A stretch of 64,000 nucleotides of DNA from Paramacrobiotus metropolitanus (GCF_019649055.1 NW_026570275.1:558001-622000), one strand, 5' to 3'. Positions 19,776 to 29,613 are shown, counted from the stretch's first letter. The notes: generated by a model not told the origin, from the letters alone. Translations and numbers: made by a program.

Positions 19776-19901
19776 CATAATGTAGTATAGTTATGCTAGC
19801 GTATGGGCAAGAGCAGGATTTAGTTGTCCACCTAGATGCAAGGTTCAATCCTGCGTGAATACAAATTTTGCAAGTGTTAAGAGTTTCTCTCCATTCTTTT
19901 T
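19776..19901 (+). ncRNA. tRNA-like unit 8 (copy 1)
   Basis: A box TAGTATAGTTA at 19783-19793, B box GGTTCAATCCT at 19842-19852, T5 stop at 19897. GCAGGATT and AATCCTGC form a perfect 8-bp stem that spans the B box. The interior and 3' part are almost identical in copy 2, over about 85 nt. Confidence 0.65.
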
Positions 19902-20314
19902 ACTTTTCTTTGGTGATTTCTGTAACTTTATTCCCCTGATAGAATATTAGAATTGTTTTTAGCACTTCATTCACGGTTGCGGGTGCGATATTTGATTTTA
20001 AGCTGTTGATTTCTCACTCTGCACTGGAATGCACTATAGTTACGATTGCGCATATTGTTACACCGAGTTTATTGCGGTAATTCAAATGCTACATAAGTCC
20101 AAAATTAATCTCGAATTAAGATCTGTCCGACCAGCAAAATTAATGACTATATGAGAATCGGTACGGAATTATGAGAATTACCTGTTAAAAAGCATCGATG
20201 AGATTAGTTCAACGAGATTAAAAGATTAAACGGAAGAAACAAAAGTCGGCTGAATTTCAGAGCACAACTATCAGACAATCGCGGGAAACACAATGCGTAT
20301 TACAACACCGCCGT
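19902..20314. other. Interval between the tRNA-like array and gene E (copy 1)
   Basis: No gene is visible. This is probably the 3' untranslated region of the antisense gene E. A minus-strand AATAAA (TTTATT at 20068-20073) is retained in copy 2 at 46100-46105. Confidence 0.4.
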
Positions 20315-21718
20315 TTAGTCTAAATCCAGATTATCCTTGGCGATTTTCAAGTTATTCAGACGCTGCTCCAGCGCCTCACGGATATACGCGATGTGTTTGG
20401 CGTCCATTGTCGCTCGTGCCTTCAGCGTGTTTACCAGCGCTTTGCAGTTTTCCATAATGTCTTTTTCGCGCTCAACCTGCTGCAGTAACTTATCGATAGC
20501 ATCCGGTTCAGCAGCGCTCACTTCAGCGCCAGGTCGTTCAGCCTTCTCCTTCATCTTCTGGCTTTTCTTCTCGGTATCCGTATTTTTCGATCGGGGAACG
20601 TATTTAGGACGGCCGCCCGTGGCTTTCAGCTGAGTGAGAATGATTATTGGCTCTCTTTCAATTCGCCCGTCCTTGCTGGCCCGAATCACCAAATTCTTGT
20701 TAGTTGTGTTGTTCTTTGATGGCTCAATCGCGTCCAGACGTTCCATGACGCCGTCAACGACTAAGTCAACATCCTCTCCCACGAAACCAAAACTGCAGTC
20801 CGTCACATGTTGCTCGATTTCCCTTCCGTTGATTACGACTTTCATAGTGCCCATCTTCATATCTATAAATAATTGTAATTATTACTGTGCTCGTGCATCA
20901 AATACAAGCATAGATGTTCAAACAAAAGGATAAATTATCGCATGTTTACTATCAAATCTAGCCATAAAATTGCCGACGATTGCTCACGTAAATGTGTAAA
21001 TACAACTGCTTCGAAATACATAGAAACACTCACTGATTGTCTGTGCCAGAGTGTTGCAAAGGCAGCATCCCCGGATGCTCCGCAGCCACAGGTCAATGCA
21101 ACTGTCGACAAATAAATTCCCATAGACCACGACAACGTGCTTGTCTTTGACCAATCGGCGCAAGCCCCGTTCGAGCCAGTAATCGCGATCCTCGAGCAGT
21201 ACGTCGTAAGTGCAGGCCCAATGTTGGATTTCGGCCCGTGACATTGCATAGCGGCCATGATACAGGATAGCACGAACCATCCGGCGAAATTTTCCATATG
21301 TGTCGATCACCTTCACTTCGGGATCGCGACTCTTGTGCACTTCTTCGGCCACTTCGAGCACAAAGCGTCCGTCGCGAGACATCTTCTTCAGTAGGATTCC
21401 GGCGTTGATCGCATCGCCGAGGAAGAAGTCCACCCGGTCAGCGGTGAAGTCGTCATGCATGTCGATGACAAACTGTTTGACGGAAGCCATATCCACGTAA
21501 AAACCACAAATATCTGCTTCCAAAATGCAAGCATGGGCTGCGGTATGCATCGCCAATTGTCGACTGCTTTGCGTGGTTTCCTTCGCCATCAAAGGCTCCG
21601 CCATGGCAAACTGGATCGATTCGCGAGTTCGCTCCTTCCAGTATCGAGCATGCTCAATTGCATCCGTCTCGGGCGATGGTAGTGGCTCTCCAGCTGGTCC
21701 TACAGGCTGCGCTGACAT
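20315..21718 (-). CDS. Antisense accessory gene E, two exons (intact, copy 1)
   Basis: Exon 1 is 21718-21034, exon 2 is 20862-20315, and the intron of 171 nt is 21033-20863. The donor reads A|GTGAGT, the acceptor TATAG|AT, and the frame is kept across the junction (an Asn codon). The predicted protein has 410 residues. Exon 1 encodes a globular helical region (AMHTAAHACIL, DDFTADRVDFFLGDA). Exon 2 encodes a short beta-rich segment, a lysine-rich linker and a C-terminal coiled coil ending NLDLD. Copy 2 keeps the same donor and a matching acceptor with the same phase. The gene is transcribed against gag-pol, as HBZ is in HTLV-1 or the antisense gene is in the Grande retrotransposon. No family is recognised. 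Confidence 0.78.
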
Positions 21719-22323
21719 GATGATTCCGAAAAATAACGAATTAAAAATGTAACAGAAAGGAAAGCAATGTAGTAATAACAGAAACAGTAACCCGTCACCG
21801 CAAAAAGGATAAAATTGATATTGTTGGGTTCTTCACTTCCACTTTTTAATGATGAACAGCTGATATTCTCTGTGCTGATGAACCGGCATTCTGTCGTGTG
21901 TCAGCCGCCCTGTTAAGGCAATGCTATCGGAAACTGTGTGGTTTCCGGTCTGTGTTCCGAATATTTCCCAGCCGCGTGTTTTGGCTCTAGCTTTCCTGTT
22001 TCGAGTTCCTCTGGTCACCATCGTAGGTGTCGTGTATTAAAATCTGGTCTTTGAGGTCGTATTTTGTAAAATCTCGGCGAAGCAATTGGTATTCGGTGTG
22101 ATTTAAGGTAAAAATCAAAGTGCGCACAGATTTTCAAAAATCCACTTGTCGCCTGTCAACCGCCTGATGGTGCACTCCGTGAATTTTGAGTTTTCGGTGT
22201 CGGTGCCAGTGCAGATCATCTGTTGTGCTTTTTCTCTGCACTCCAGTTTTTCAATGTTCCAAATTTGCTGGCATTGATAGTATCCTGTTTTTCCCTATCT
22301 TTCATCATTTTTACATTTTGAGA
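21719..22323. promoter_or_regulatory. Divergent promoter interval between genes E and F (copy 1)
   Basis: The starts of antisense gene E and sense gene F face away from each other across this interval, so it probably holds promoters for both. It contains a 7-bp inverted repeat CGGAAAC..GTTTCCG around 21929-21948, conserved in copy 2 with a changed loop. The word TCAACCGCC near 22157, also found before gene B, is present too. No TATA box stands out. Confidence 0.5.
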
Positions 22324-23498
22324 ATGTCGCCGCCTGCTAAGAAGCCAACCGCGCGCAAGGCTGCTTCGCGTACACCGCGCCCGAGTCGTGCTACAGCGGG
22401 GCTGAACTTTGGTTATTCTCCGGACAGCGATGAAGCCCGTTCTTCATCGCGTGTCACTCGGTCTCGAGTCTCTCGTCGTACTGCTGCCCAGCCAGTGTTT
22501 TCTGCGCAATCTTCTGGGTCATCTGGATCGGTGAGTGCAGTGGTGGCTCAGCAACCTTCAACGAGTTGGGCAGATGCAGTAGTGAATGCTTTACAGCGTC
22601 GATATGATAAACAACGACGACGCACAATTCTGCGACGCAATGCAGCTGTGGTTCGCCGCCGTGCCCGTCGGGGATCATTTCCTACCAGCCCTGACGTTGA
22701 GATTCGTCAGCCATCCCCGAAGAAACTGCAGACGCAGGCAGAGAGACAGCTAGGCACTCCGGATCTTACAGAAGAGGAGCCCTCGTCTTCTGAAACTCCA
22801 TCTGTGCGAGCAAAGCGAGGTATTTCCACAATACCCTGTTGTTTTGGTCCTCTTACTTTAATGATAATCATAGTATTCATTTTTGCTTACTTCTGCTTGC
22901 ATTTATCAGCCTAAATTTCCAATTGTCTTGTTGTGAGTCTGTTTGGTGTGCCTACCTCCATTAACGGATATTTGGTCTGTGTGTTCTCGTTGCATATCCG
23001 TGATACAGTTTACCGGGGATAATTCTTTGCCTCGCCGGTGTTAATTGTTGCCTCTTGTTTATATCAGATGAAGAGCATCTGCGTAAAGGCGGAATTTTAT
23101 ACGCGCCCTACAACCCGGATGCACCACGGCCGGTCTTCAAGACTAAGCAGACGGCTCGCAAACGAGCACATTCCGGAGTTTTTCCAAGAATGGCTGTTGC
23201 GGATAAGCGTGGTGAGCTCGTCGTTACTGAAGCTTATTTTACTGGACTGAATAGATTCCACCGTTATTACCCACGCCTCTATTTATCGCGATTTTTGTTT
23301 GTCAATGGAAACCTCATTAATCGTTTTGATTTATGTGTATTAACCCGGACGCTTCCTACTTCTATTGCACTTGAATTGCGTGGTCAGTATATGTATCTCA
23401 ATCCAGTCTTTGTCCGTTTGTTTGAAGAATTGGGGACACGACAGAAGGCGGATGCAGTTGCGCGCCAAGCGGTTGCTGATGCTGGTGCCGTGGTATAA
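22324..23498 (+). CDS. Accessory gene F, spliced Arg-rich protein, 3'-truncated (copy 1)
   Basis: Exon 1 is 22324-22819 and exon 2 is 23068-23498. The 248-nt intron begins GTATTT and ends ATATCAG, and the junction makes GAT (Asp). Exon 1 is exactly 496 nt in both copies. It encodes a serine/proline-rich start, a dense arginine motif (RRYDKQRRRTILRR and RRRARR) and an acidic end. Exon 2 encodes a conserved domain (EEHLRKGGILY, PRPVFKTKQTARKRA, RFHRYYPRLYLSRFLF). The copy 2 product continues ~160 residues further; here a deletion replaces that part, leaving ADAGAVV and a stop. If unspliced, exon 1 would run to 22914 and end in a ~22-residue hydrophobic helix. An RNA-binding regulator is plausible from the arginine motif. 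Confidence 0.75.
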
Positions 23499-23522
23499 AA
23501 TCGGTATAAATAGGTATAAAAT
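23492..23522 (+). promoter_or_regulatory. Triple TATA-like cluster before gene G (copy 1)
   Basis: GGTATAAA occurs three times in about 30 bp, ending the truncated gene F and starting the gene G upstream region. Copy 2 has a single GGTATATAAG at about 50320-50330 in the same position, about 150 bp before gene G. This suggests an internal Pol II promoter for gene G. Confidence 0.55.
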
Positions 23523-23673
23523 CGCCTGCGCGTAGTGTGCAGAATTTGGCATTGTGGATTTTTCGTTTTGGCCTTCTGGCATGCTGGATTTTCACTGTGT
23601 GTAGACTGTGATTTTGACGCTTTTTTCTTTGCACTTCTAGCGTTTAAGGTCACTAGTTTTCTTTAGTTTGGGC

Positions 23674-24480
23674 ATGCCGCCTATTGATCCTAACCGAGCT
23701 TTCGACAAGCTGGTTGACGCTATTTTTCATTCATCCTCCAACCAGCAACAACAGTATACTGCCGGTTATAATCACCGAGGAAGGGGTGGAGCCCGTGGTG
23801 CTTACCGTGGCAACTTTCGTCCGTACGGCCGAGGAAATCATAGGAACTTTGGAGACAATGACTTGCGTCGTGGAAACGATCATTGGCGTCGTAATGGCCG
23901 ACCTCTGGGCGCACCGGAAGTTATTGAAGTACCTGATGGAGTTGATCACCCAGTTGCTCCAGTGGAAGCTGCCGCCGCAAACATGGAGGTTGATGACCCG
24001 GGCAACCAAGCAGCGAATGCACTGAATCCGGTCCAAGGCAACGGAAATGTGGCTGCAGGTGAGCCCAATGGTGTCAACCCTGCTGTCAATCTACATGGCC
24101 CGCCAGCCTTGAACGCTGTTGCTGCTATTCCCCCGGCTGCAATTCCTATCCAGCACCAGCATGTTCAGCAGCAGCAGAACGCCGAGTTTCCGGGTTTGCC
24201 ACCAAATGTGTTGCCACTCGCTGAAGTGCCGATTGTCCGCGATGCCCGCGACCGCTCCCCGGCTGATCGTCCACGTGCGCCGTCTGCGCCTTCCGGTCCC
24301 GTTGGTTCAGCTGAGCATAATTTCGTACCTGGTTATTTGGCCCAGCAGCAGCAACGTGAATTGGATGCTGATCGCCGACGTCAGATGGCCGCTGACGTTT
24401 CTCGCCGTTTGGATGCCGCTGCAGCGTCTGGCTCTGGTATTACTGGTCTCTTTTCATTGGCTCCCAGTGCTGGCAAGTAA
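23674..24480 (+). CDS. Accessory gene G, RGG-rich protein (intact, copy 1)
   Basis: The protein has 268 residues from the ATG at 23674; copy 2 has the same start context (50480). After a short helix (PIDPNRAFDKLVDAIFHSSS) comes a Q-run and an RGG/RG-rich region (RGRGGARGAYRGNFRPYGRG), typical of RNA binding. A long proline/alanine/asparagine-rich segment and a conserved C-terminus (AADVSRRLDAA.. to APSAGK) follow. Most differences between copies are silent or in the low-complexity part. It is the last gene before the 3' LTR. A nucleocapsid-like or RNA-chaperone role is an inference. Confidence 0.75.
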   Translation: MPPIDPNRAFDKLVDAIFHSSSNQQQQYTAGYNHRGRGGARGAYRGNFRPYGRGNHRNFGDNDLRRGNDHWRRNGRPLGAPEVIEVPDGVDHPVAPVEAAAANMEVDDPGNQAANALNPVQGNGNVAAGEPNGVNPAVNLHGPPALNAVAAIPPAAIPIQHQHVQQQQNAEFPGLPPNVLPLAEVPIVRDARDRSPADRPRAPSAPSGPVGSAEHNFVPGYLAQQQQRELDADRRRQMAADVSRRLDAAAASGSGITGLFSLAPSAGK

Positions 24481-25124
24481 CCTTGACTCACCTCTGACAG
24501 TGACCTTGTTTGCTTTCTTTGATCTCGTATTGTTACTGGCTTTGTTGCATTGCCTTGACTTTTGATTTTGTTGTCTTTTACTGGTTTACATTATTGTATC
24601 AGTGTGCTGGTAGATTGCACTCACCATTTTGATACGCTTATTTGCAGCTTGTTTGTTGTTGTTGACATTTGTTGCTATACGATGTGATTTGTAGTACTCG
24701 AGAATTCGTAAGAATAATACTGGTTGGTTCATCTGGTCTTTCCGTTCGTTTAAGGCGTGGTGCTACCGAATTACACATCATTCATGATTACACTTCAACA
24801 TTCTCAATCTCATAGTTAATAAAGCTTTATGCCGTATACTGCACATACACACCACCGTCCCAACTCAAACGGCACAGTATCAGTAGTTCATAGTTCGCCT
24901 TCCTGGATCCTTGGACCTCCGCCCTGCCAACCCGTGGACTTCCGGATGCCTTTTCGCCAAGGATTTCACACACTAACTCTCTCGGAATCGCGGCGTACAG
25001 TCACATTGGGCATCGGATGGACATGTGGATTGTGCGGTGGATCGGGATCAGGATGGATGGAAGTGCACAAATCGCACTGGGATGTTGCGGGATGGATTGT
25101 TTATTTTGGCACGGCCAAGCATCG
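24481..25124 (+). other. 3' untranslated region before the 3' LTR (copy 1)
   Basis: No coding gene. A T-rich first half is followed by AATAAA at 24818-24823. A block of ~230 bp (24895-25124) is well conserved in copy 2 (51685-51913). The short open frames over this block are not supported by conserved codon patterns. Confidence 0.5.
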
Positions 25125-25134
25125 TTCGTGGGGG
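25125..25134 (+). promoter_or_regulatory. 3' polypurine tract (copy 1)
   Basis: TTCGTGGGGG directly precedes the TGACG start of the 3' LTR. It is short for a PPT and only its last six bases are purines except for the T. The identical ten bases precede the 3' LTR of copy 2 (51914-51923), and exact copies lie inside pol. Confidence 0.65.
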
Positions 25135-25704
25135 TGACGTATGGGAGTAGGATCATACGCCGGATGTACGTACGGATGCTGACTGTCCGCCTTCCACCTG
25201 CAACACAACGGATAATCTAGTCAATCAATGCTGTGATTTGCTGTTCTCTTTTACTAGCGATGTATATGATGTCATAACGCGAAGTCTATATAAGTTTCTG
25301 TCGCCACTAATATCGGGATTAGTAGTCTGAGATTTACTTCTGAGACTGCTTCTAATTACAATTTCATAGTGTTGTGAACTGTGATGTGAATTGGATAAAG
25401 AGACAGCAATACTTGTTCCTTCTGATGTACATGATCGTTCCCGGATTATTGCATAGAATACAGGTTTGCTCGTGACACAATCGTCCTAGCTCTTGCCGAT
25501 CCTCACAGGACTTACGACCGGAGATTGTAGTTGGACTTTCGTTAGGGATTCCTGACTCGTGTTCCTGAATCGTTCGTCAGTTCTCCACCATAGTTCTTCT
25601 GTTACAGTTTGAGAGTACGAGTGCCTACCGACTGACATTTACAGGCGTGGAAGAGTAAAGATTGTTCATGGAGCCTTAACCGGCGTGAACGCTTATACAC
25701 GACA
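25135..25704 (+). repeat. 3' LTR of copy 1
   Basis: A 570-bp LTR, differing from the 5' LTR at about two positions by eye (for example GGGATT for GGGATC, and CTGACA for CTGAGA). This indicates a recent insertion. It is followed by AATCAG. Confidence 0.93.
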
Positions 25705-28249
25705 AATCAGATGGCGCCCCGGGAAGTGTCCAACAGCCATTCTTTCACCATTCAACGTGTAGCAGCCCTGCACCTAAAATTGTGCAACAGCGGTGCATCA
25801 GCTGTAGTGATAACAATGGTTGCATTGGATGCCGGGTACTCTAAATTCTGCAGCGCTGGGTCTTCATTATCCAGACGATACTCGGCAGGAATAACGTACT
25901 GGCCCGGCCACTCAACAGCATACATGTCATGACCATTGCGCCGCACTTTACCGAGGACATTGTATTCCCACATTCTGTCCCGCGGCACCCAAGCTTCGTT
26001 AACCCTTGCTCCTTGGACAGCAGGAGCCGGATCTGCAGCCAAAATCGCCTGCCAAACACCAAAACAATCCTAATGGATATACATTTATTGAAAACTTGTT
26101 GCAATTAAATAACTGCCTCGGCCGTTCTTCGTTGTCGCCTGGTGGTACGGGATCCACGACTGGTTCAGCATCCACGAGCGCAGCATCAGGTCCGATAACA
26201 GGGATACCTTCATTCAAACCCAGAAAAGAAAAACAAGATACACGCTTTATGCATCCCTATAATTTCCGGCAAACTTAGCGTGAACAGGAGGATATTGAAC
26301 GCACGTCAACAAGTCACGAGCATGTTTGTATGCGCAAATGTCGTCGTTCCGGAAATATCGCGAAAGACGAAATCCCGATCTTAGTCTAGCAAGGAATCTC
26401 TTGCGTTGACGGCGGAAATCAGCTCTTTGTTGCCAAAATACCTGGTCCCCACATACGTGGATGTGAGCTACAAATTCACATGCAAGTCGGGTTGCCCACA
26501 TGAGTTATTATCGCCCATTTGAGTTTCTGAACGAGCACTCGCTTGCGTATCTTTGAGTGTACGCTGATCAACCTTATGTTTTTCGGTAACTTTTCGCAAC
26601 GATTTGTGTGAAACGGTTTCCTGCTTAACTACGTCCGCGTTGAGCGTATCACAGTCGGCGAGCTTTTGACACTGTGCCGATGTGTCCAATCCACATTGGA
26701 TCCGTTGTGTATGCGCACAGCGCACTCGCTCGGTGCTGAAGAACTTGGTCATTTGTTGAACCACTGCACCATGTTCATGGCCATCGTTTTGAATCAGAAA
26801 AACTATGACCGTTTGAGAAAATGCACGTTTCCTTTGCTGATAATGCTGGAGTAACCGCCGTACGCGCTTTTTGGCAACAATGCATCAACAGCAGACGGAA
26901 AAGAGCCACTTCCCAACACGAGCGCCAACACTTATGATGCGCATCATGCATCTGCCCCGGCAATCGTATACTTTCTTCGACGAAAGAAGGAATAAAGTTT
27001 TTGCACAGCCTGGAAATTGTTGATACAACGGGCGCGTGCGTACACTAAATCTGTGAATAATAAACCAGATGCGCATAGGCGCTTCGCGCACTTACTTACA
27101 TCGAATTTCACCATGCACCTTAAGACAAAGTAGGCAAAACCGCGTCCTTTTGCACGGCTCCCGTGTAAGTCTGTACGTGTAGAACCATACCGTGTGCGCA
27201 CTACATGGCCACCGCACTTACATACAGAATGCACATTATAATTAAACCGGAAGTGGAGTACTGTACTTTAGATACGAGAATTAAAGTCGAGAATTATTAC
27301 TAATTATTATTCATACTTTAAAGCAATATCAATACATCGTTGATAAACAAAAAAAATGAAACAAAACAAAATACAACACAACAAAACAAAAAAAAATGTA
27401 TGGAAACAAAATAAAATGAAAATTTATTTGCACCTGCAACACGAAAATGCGAAAATCGATGTAGCTTGGTAGCCAGCAACAGAGTATGCTATAAACGTAG
27501 CCTGGAATGCAGGGTGACATTAAAAAATTGAATACCACAAAAATATTTAAAATAGTAAACAATAAAGGTGCTAGCACGTTCACACTGTTCTGGGTAGCCA
27601 GATCAATGCGGGAACCCGCTGTATTACAAACCAAAATGCCACAACAAATTTGCGTTACCGTTCTGCTGCAACGTACACTTCTACGGTAAACAAATAAATT
27701 AAAACTAACCCAGTTTATCGTTTATGTTTAAGTTATTTTAAAGAAAAATTATTACATACCAGACGCGTGCTATCCAGCATTATGGGTACCAGCGCTACCG
27801 AAGAACAAGCACACAGCGCAGTCGACATATCTGCCTGCTGGGTAGCCAGGAAGCAGGGTTAACTGCGATGCACTGGTAGTAGCAAATAACAAGAACATCA
27901 CAGATTTTTAAAGAAAGCCCAGATGCATATTTGCACGCCACTTGGCCTTTCTCTGTCCATCTGCAATACACTTGGCAGAACTATAAATGCTGTCACGAGT
28001 AATTTGGTATCAAGTCACGGCAGAGTTAGATAGACCTAACTCACTTAAGAAAGCAGGAGCCACACGGTTTATTTGTCCGACCACAACTGGAATCCCAGAA
28101 AAGCAGGCTTCCCTGCTGCATGAACCCAGTACAGAATAGAAACTGTTCAGTTTTCCACAGTAATTTACGCTAAAAAATTTGAAAAATTAACTTAGAAAAA
28201 GCCCGTTGTTCTACTGCCAGTATTCCTGACGCTTAGTTAAAGTATGGGG
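25705..28249. other. Gap between the two elements
   Basis: No firm gene. On the minus strand an open frame at 26042-25752 gives a 96-residue product containing WVPRDRMWEYNVLGKVRRNG and EWPGQYVIPAEYRLDNED, which looks like real coding sequence but which I cannot place. A second minus-strand frame at 26764-26468 is less convincing. From 27280 to 27420 the DNA is A-rich. The word GGGTAGCCAG recurs near 27590 and 27840. The last ~250 bp hold nothing I can support. Confidence 0.45.
25752..26042 (-). CDS. Hypothetical open frame, possible fragment of a host or transposon gene
   Basis: The frame encodes 96 residues of mixed, protein-like composition (tryptophans, alternating hydrophobic residues) and ends at a stop near 25752. 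A further minus-strand frame upstream (26217-25999) could be a preceding exon, but I could not find a donor/acceptor pair that joins them in frame. Function unknown. The 3' LTR of copy 1 begins just beyond its end, so the insertion may have cut into a transcription unit. Confidence 0.3.
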   Translation of the reverse strand: MAADPAPAVQGARVNEAWVPRDRMWEYNVLGKVRRNGHDMYAVEWPGQYVIPAEYRLDNEDPALQNLEYPASNATIVITTADAPLLHNFRCRAATR

Positions 28250-28824
28250 TGACGTGTGGGAGTAGGATCACACGCCGGATGTGCGTACGGATGCTGACTG
28301 TCCGCCTTCCACCTGCAACACAACGGATAATCTAGTCAATCTCATCTGTGATTTGCTGTTCTCTTTTACTAGCGGTGTATATGATGTCATAACGCAAAGT
28401 CTATATAAGTTCTTGTTATTCCTAATATCGGAATCAGTAGTCTGAGATTTACTTCTGAGACTGCTTCTAATTACAATTTCCTAGCGTTGTGAACTGTGAT
28501 GTGAATTGGATAAAGAGACAGCAATACTTGTTCCTACTGAAGTGCATAGTTGCTCCCGGATTATCGCTTAGTATACAGGTTTGCTCGTGACACAATCGTC
28601 CTAGCTCTTGCCGATCCTCACAGGACTCGCGACCGGAAGTCGTGATTAGCTCGTTCCTAAGGGATTCCTGATCTTCTCGTGTTCCTGAATCGTTCGTGCC
28701 ATTTCCACCTTAATTCTTCTGTTACAGTTTGAGAGTACGAGTGCCTATCGATTGAGCATTACAGGCGTGGAAGAGTAAAGATTGTTCATGGAGCCTTAAA
28801 CGGCGTGAACGCTTATACACGACA
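28250..28824 (+). repeat. 5' LTR of copy 2
   Basis: A 575-bp repeat from TGACG to GACA. The inverted repeat near its left end is CGTGTG/CACACG (28253-28258 and 28269-28274), where copy 1 has CGTATG/CATACG: a compensated two-base change. The TATATAAG box is kept at about 28402. Confidence 0.93.
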
Positions 28825-28842
28825 TGGCGCCCACCGGTGTCT
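28825..28842 (+). other. Primer binding site, tRNA-Lys type (copy 2)
   Basis: TGGCGCCCA and the next nine bases match copy 1 and start directly after the LTR. Confidence 0.75.
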
Positions 28843-29613
28843 TTTAATTTTCCCGATGTAACAGCAAATTATTGGTGGAAAGTTGATGGTAATTTACTGG
28901 TAAAAGTGGTCCGTTTTTGAAAGGCGTCGAACCGCAAAGGTACGCCGAAGGAGGTCAGCGTTCCTGATCTGGCCTAGTTAATTTATTTTGAGCGAGCTTC
29001 CTCGCAATTGTGAGCTTCCTCACTGGTGAGCTTCCTCGCCAATTAAATTAATTTAATTTAATTTGGACCGTAGGAATTTAACAGTCGAAACCTTAAAGGT
29101 CGGCTGTGTTGAATAAATAACTACTGTGTGGGTAATTTCCGGGTTGTCTGCGCAAAGCAGTAACCGCGGCAAATAAAAGTGTAATCAGCAGTGTCAGTGA
29201 ACCTGGCCTGCAGATAGAGCAGATAGCGAGCATCAAGCCATTGTCAGTGGCTAGGTGAGATAACGATCTCCAGCAGCTGGATAAAGGCAAGCCGCAAGCG
29301 GTAGCCAGAATCAGCAGCCAGAGAGAGTTGACCGTGAAAAAGGTAAACACTGGCAAACGGTGATTGACCTGTGAATTTAAAATTACGGCAGCACGCAAAG
29401 TGCAGCAGTATAATTTTAGGAATTATTTGCAGTCGAAACCGCAAAGGTCGGCTGTGTTTCAAACTCGCTGAACAATTCAAACCTTAAAGGAGGGTTGGGA
29501 CGTGAGGTTACCGTAATTGCACAATTGCAATTAATAAAAGAAAATCAGTAGCACAATCGCTGCTGTATTCGGTATTTTAATTAGCCGCAAAGGTTAATTT
29601 AAGATAAAACAAG
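28843..29613 (+). promoter_or_regulatory. Structured 5' leader with eight pentaloop hairpins (copy 2)
   Basis: The eight hairpins of copy 1 are all present: 28923-28946, 29082-29106, 29148-29160, 29348-29362, 29391-29403, 29430-29454, 29473-29497 and 29580-29598. Loops are GCAAA in six and TTAAA in two. The third has GCAAA where copy 1 has GAAAA. Stem changes stay paired (for example CACTG with CGGTG through a G-U pair). The nested hairpin (28992-29039) is expanded by one more GAGCTTCCTC unit. Confidence 0.75.

Larger units (their letters stand above)
18098..19905 (+). repeat. Array of eight tRNA-like Pol III units (copy 1)
   Basis: Eight related units repeat every 207-283 bp. Each has an A box of the type TRGYNNARNNG and, 45-60 nt later, a B box of the type GGTTCRANNCC. 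A trailer containing AAACCTTC or a variant follows, with a run of four to nine T. A second T-rich motif, often GTTTTATATTTTTG, ends most units. All eight are in the same order in copy 2 (44171-45933). A and B boxes with T-run stops are the internal promoter and terminator of type-2 Pol III genes (tRNA, VA RNA, tRNA-derived SINE heads). None folds into a full cloverleaf by eye, so they are called tRNA-like, not tRNA. Confidence 0.75.
2243..25704 (+). mobile_element. Giant Ty3/gypsy-type LTR retrotransposon, copy 1
   Basis: A 23.46-kb element is bounded by two 570-bp direct repeats that begin TGACG and end GACA (canonical TG..CA). The repeats differ at about two positions by eye. Inside are a primer binding site, a single gag-pol frame, seven accessory coding units on both strands, an array of eight tRNA-like units and a 3' polypurine tract. 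Gag-pol has two in-frame stops, gene B a 1-nt frameshift, and gene F lacks its 3' part through a roughly 0.87-kb deletion relative to copy 2. The flanks read AAAT on the left and AATC on the right. A 4-bp AAAT target duplication would fit if one A was lost from the A-run at the 3' edge. Giant gypsy elements such as plant Ogre and planarian Burro are known, but this gene set is not one I recognise. Confidence 0.93.

Noticed and set aside
23684-24565. Second sense frame overlapping gene G (113 and 148 codons)
   Set aside because: The gene G frame keeps its length and protein sequence in both copies, while this frame changes composition and end points.
24829-25137. Open frames of 67-102 codons over the 3' untranslated region
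   Set aside because: Codon-position pattern of changes between copies is not coding-like, and start and end differ in copy 2 (51683-52009). They run into the LTR.
25711-25722. TGGCGCCCC just after the 3' LTR of copy 1 as a second primer binding site from a tandem element
   Set aside because: Only about eight bases match, there is no leader or gag after it, and the six bases between LTR and motif do not fit the normal layout.
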